DNA of 64,000 nt, from the NCBI GenBank assembly GCA_016717005.1, contig JADJUF010000038.1:372001-436000 (forward strand), written 5' to 3'. This document shows, piece after piece, positions 62,318-64,000 of the stretch (positions are counted from its first letter, which is position 1; each line of letters opens with the position of its first letter). Under the pieces are notes generated by a model that saw nothing but the letters and a program-made list of their open reading frames with translations, was not told the origin of the DNA and searched no databases. Source of the stretch: Myxococcales bacterium (GTDB taxonomy: Bacteria; Myxococcota_A; Polyangia; Haliangiales; Haliangiaceae). Both the position numbers and the translations under genes were made by a program.

Positions 62318-62815
62318 ATGAAGAAGCTCACGCTCATCGGTACTGCCCTCGCGCTCGCGTTCACCCTGTCGGCCACCGGCTGCAAGAAGAAGGACGAGAA
62401 CAAGGGCACCGAGACCCAGAAGCCCGCGGCTGGCACGGCGGCTCCGGCTCCGGCTGACCCGGCGGCGGTGGCTCCGGCGGCGCCCGCGGCTCCGCCCGCG
62501 GCCGATCCCGCGGCTCCGCCCGCGGCTGACCCGGCGGCGCCGGCGGCGCCGGCCGATCAGGCGGCGGCCAGCACCGGCGTGCCCGAGTGCGACGAGTACC
62601 TCGCCACGTTCGAGAAGCTCTCGAAGTGCGACAAGCTCGGCCCGGCGCTCGACGGCATGAAGATGGCCGCCGACGCCCAGAAGGCGACCTTCGCGTCGTG
62701 GGCCTCGTTCGACGAGACCGCCCGCAAGGCGGCGCAGGCGTCGGCCGGTCCCAGCTGCAAGACCCTGACCGAGGGCCTCAAGACCACCGCGACCTCGCTC
62801 GGCTGCACGCTGTAA
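62318..62815 (+). CDS. Lipoprotein with Ala/Pro-rich spacer and Cys-containing domain
   Basis: A 165-residue lipoprotein: MKKLTLIGTALALAFTLSAT then GCKKKD, lipobox SATGC. A 50-residue Ala/Pro spacer of short repeats (APPAADPAAPPAADPAAPAA) could span the periplasm. The C-terminal domain (ECDEYLATFEKLSKCDKLGP, SCKTL, GCTL) has four Cys and is helical. The protein is likely abundant, given its strong ribosome binding site and AT-rich promoter. Similar Cys-paired small lipoproteins occur widely in myxobacteria; function is unknown. Confidence 0.85.
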   Translation: MKKLTLIGTALALAFTLSATGCKKKDENKGTETQKPAAGTAAPAPADPAAVAPAAPAAPPAADPAAPPAADPAAPAAPADQAAASTGVPECDEYLATFEKLSKCDKLGPALDGMKMAADAQKATFASWASFDETARKAAQASAGPSCKTLTEGLKTTATSLGCTL

Positions 62816-63057
62816 GACGCGCGCGACGAGCGACGGGGGATGGGGCTGATCGCGATCGATCGGCCGGGGGGGAGTGAGCGCTGCCGACGCGCGCGACCCC
62901 GACTACGGGGCGCGCAGCGCGCGTGCGTGACGTGACGCTGGCGGCGCCGGTCTCGATCGGCGCGACGCTGGACGGCGTGACGTCGCCGACCGCGACCGCG
63001 ACGTGCGCCCTGCATCGCGGCTTGACGGACCCGGGGCCGCGCGCCTATGACCGCGCG

Positions 63058-64000
63058 ATGTCCCGCTCCTGGTTCGTCATCGGCGCGCTCTCTCTGCTGG
63101 TCGCGAGCTGCGGCGGTGACGACGGTCAGGGCGCGCCGGTCGACGCCGGCCTCGACGCGCCGGCCGGGCCGACCGCGGCCGACATCCGGTTCACGCCGAT
63201 CGCGGCGCTGCCGTCGGGCGCGTGGCTGCTCTACAACGACTGGTCGACCGATCCCAACCGGCTCTACGCGCTGCCGGCCAGCGACCTCGGCGGCGCGCGC
63301 CGCGAGCTGTTCCAGGCCAACCGGGTCTGGGCGTTCGGGGCCCGGGCCGACGGCAGCGAGGTGCTGTTCTCGGCATGGGACGCCGAGCAAGAGGCGCACT
63401 TCGGCGTCACGATCGGCGACGCGATCCAGAACACCTTCGCGTACGACACCGCCACCCAGGCCGTGCGCGCGGTGTCGTGGGGCAACCAGAACGACGAGTG
63501 CCACACGTTCGCGCCCGACGGCGCGACCGCGTTCGTGTGCCGGCGCTACGACTTCCAGCCCGACACCAGCTACCGCGGCTGGCGGCTCGGGCGGCTGCAG
63601 CTCGCCGACGGCAGCTTCGAGTTCGTGCGCGCCGAGCAGTCGACGCAGTTCGAGTTCCACCCGACGCCGGTGCCGGGCACGAGCCAGCTCCTGTTCGAGC
63701 TGCGCGACAAGCCGCCCGCGAGCGGCTCGACGATCTGGTCGCGCGATCTGATGACCGGCGTCGAGACGATGGTCAAGGCCAGCGCCCGGCGCCCGACGCT
63801 GGCGCCCGACGGCGCGCGGCTCCTGTTCCAGAACGCGGCCGACCGCAACCGCTGGTACGTGATGGACCTGGCCCAGCCGGCGACCCCGGCGGCGCTGGTC
63901 AGCGCGACCCTCGGGGTCGGCTCGGCCCGGTGGGCGCCCGACGGCGCGGCGATCGTCTACACCGTCAGCGACGACGCGAACTCGTGCGACGACCTCGAGA
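63058..64000 (+). CDS. Lipoprotein with TolB/WD40-like propeller (3' end outside window)
   Basis: The reading frame from ATG 63058 stays open to the window edge (314 codons). Signal MSRSWFVIGALSLLVASC with lipobox LVASC. The mature part has beta-propeller-like blades: LLYNDWSTDPNRLYALP, SEVLFSAWDAEQ, TFAPDGATAFVCRRYD, RPTLAPDGARLLFQN and ARWAPDGAAIVYTVSDD. The repeated APDG (blade turn) is like TolB/WD40-type propellers. It probably sits in the outer membrane facing the periplasm. Incomplete, so the full length is unknown. Confidence 0.8.
   Translation, partial: MSRSWFVIGALSLLVASCGGDDGQGAPVDAGLDAPAGPTAADIRFTPIAALPSGAWLLYNDWSTDPNRLYALPASDLGGARRELFQANRVWAFGARADGSEVLFSAWDAEQEAHFGVTIGDAIQNTFAYDTATQAVRAVSWGNQNDECHTFAPDGATAFVCRRYDFQPDTSYRGWRLGRLQLADGSFEFVRAEQSTQFEFHPTPVPGTSQLLFELRDKPPASGSTIWSRDLMTGVETMVKASARRPTLAPDGARLLFQNAADRNRWYVMDLAQPATPAALVSATLGVGSARWAPDGAAIVYTVSDDANSCDDLE

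Overview
The window is very GC-rich (mostly around 70% or more) and reads like a chromosome of a myxobacterium-type organism (Myxococcota, possibly the Haliangium/Kofleria side). The reasons are two large Hanks-type Ser/Thr kinases, a PP2C phosphatase, three sigma-54 activators, hybrid histidine kinases, PATAN/DnaJ/TPR and TIGR02996 proteins, many lipoproteins, and a DUF4157 protein. This placement is inferred from gene content; there is no rRNA or other marker. No tRNA, rRNA, CRISPR array, prophage or intact insertion sequence was seen.

Layout. 0-12 kb: metabolic and envelope genes (universal stress protein, ABC exporter, stand-alone E2-like acyltransferase, lipB with a DTW-domain gene, RIC-type iron-sulfur repair protein, peptidoglycan-binding protein). 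12-20 kb: an ArsR/SRPBCC pair with a perfect palindromic operator candidate, an FHA-sigma54 activator translationally coupled to a Ser/Thr kinase, and a large LGFP-repeat/metallophosphoesterase protein. 20-23 kb: a tightly overlapping three-gene operon encoding an MBOAT membrane acyltransferase, a carrier protein and a class II aminoacyl-tRNA-synthetase-like amino acid:carrier-protein ligase. It looks like a Dlt-type aminoacylation system in which DltA has been replaced. 23-30 kb: a signalling cluster (two response regulators, Pal-like lipoprotein, NtrC-type regulator with histidine kinase, further sigma-54 regulator). 30-37 kb: M14 peptidase, zinc-ribbon membrane protein and a GntR-gatC-gatA-gatB operon whose gatB start is buried in a poly-G/C tract that is probably an assembly artefact. 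37-42 kb: PATAN/DnaJ/TPR protein, PP2C phosphatase, and a Phd/zeta toxin-antitoxin pair joined by a 25-bp triplication. 42-52 kb: frameshifted DUF4157 protein, secreted proteins, sugar nucleotidyltransferase, double GNAT protein and a hybrid sensor kinase. 52-56.5 kb: a plastic region with REP-like palindromic elements, a Phd/ParE module with a broken toxin fused to a polymorphic-toxin 3' fragment, and two immunity-type genes. 56.5-64 kb: membrane protein, Uma2 protein, a giant Ser/Thr kinase-ATPase, and two lipoproteins, the last running off the window.

Two themes stand out. Many neighbours are coupled through 4-bp ATGA or GTGA overlaps, which fixes several GTG starts. Short tandem duplications lie on or next to the 3' ends of minus-strand genes at five separate loci (7.5, 23.1, 24.4, 29.8-30.26 and 47.0 kb), with related duplications at 41.6 and 58.2 kb, all with unrelated sequences.
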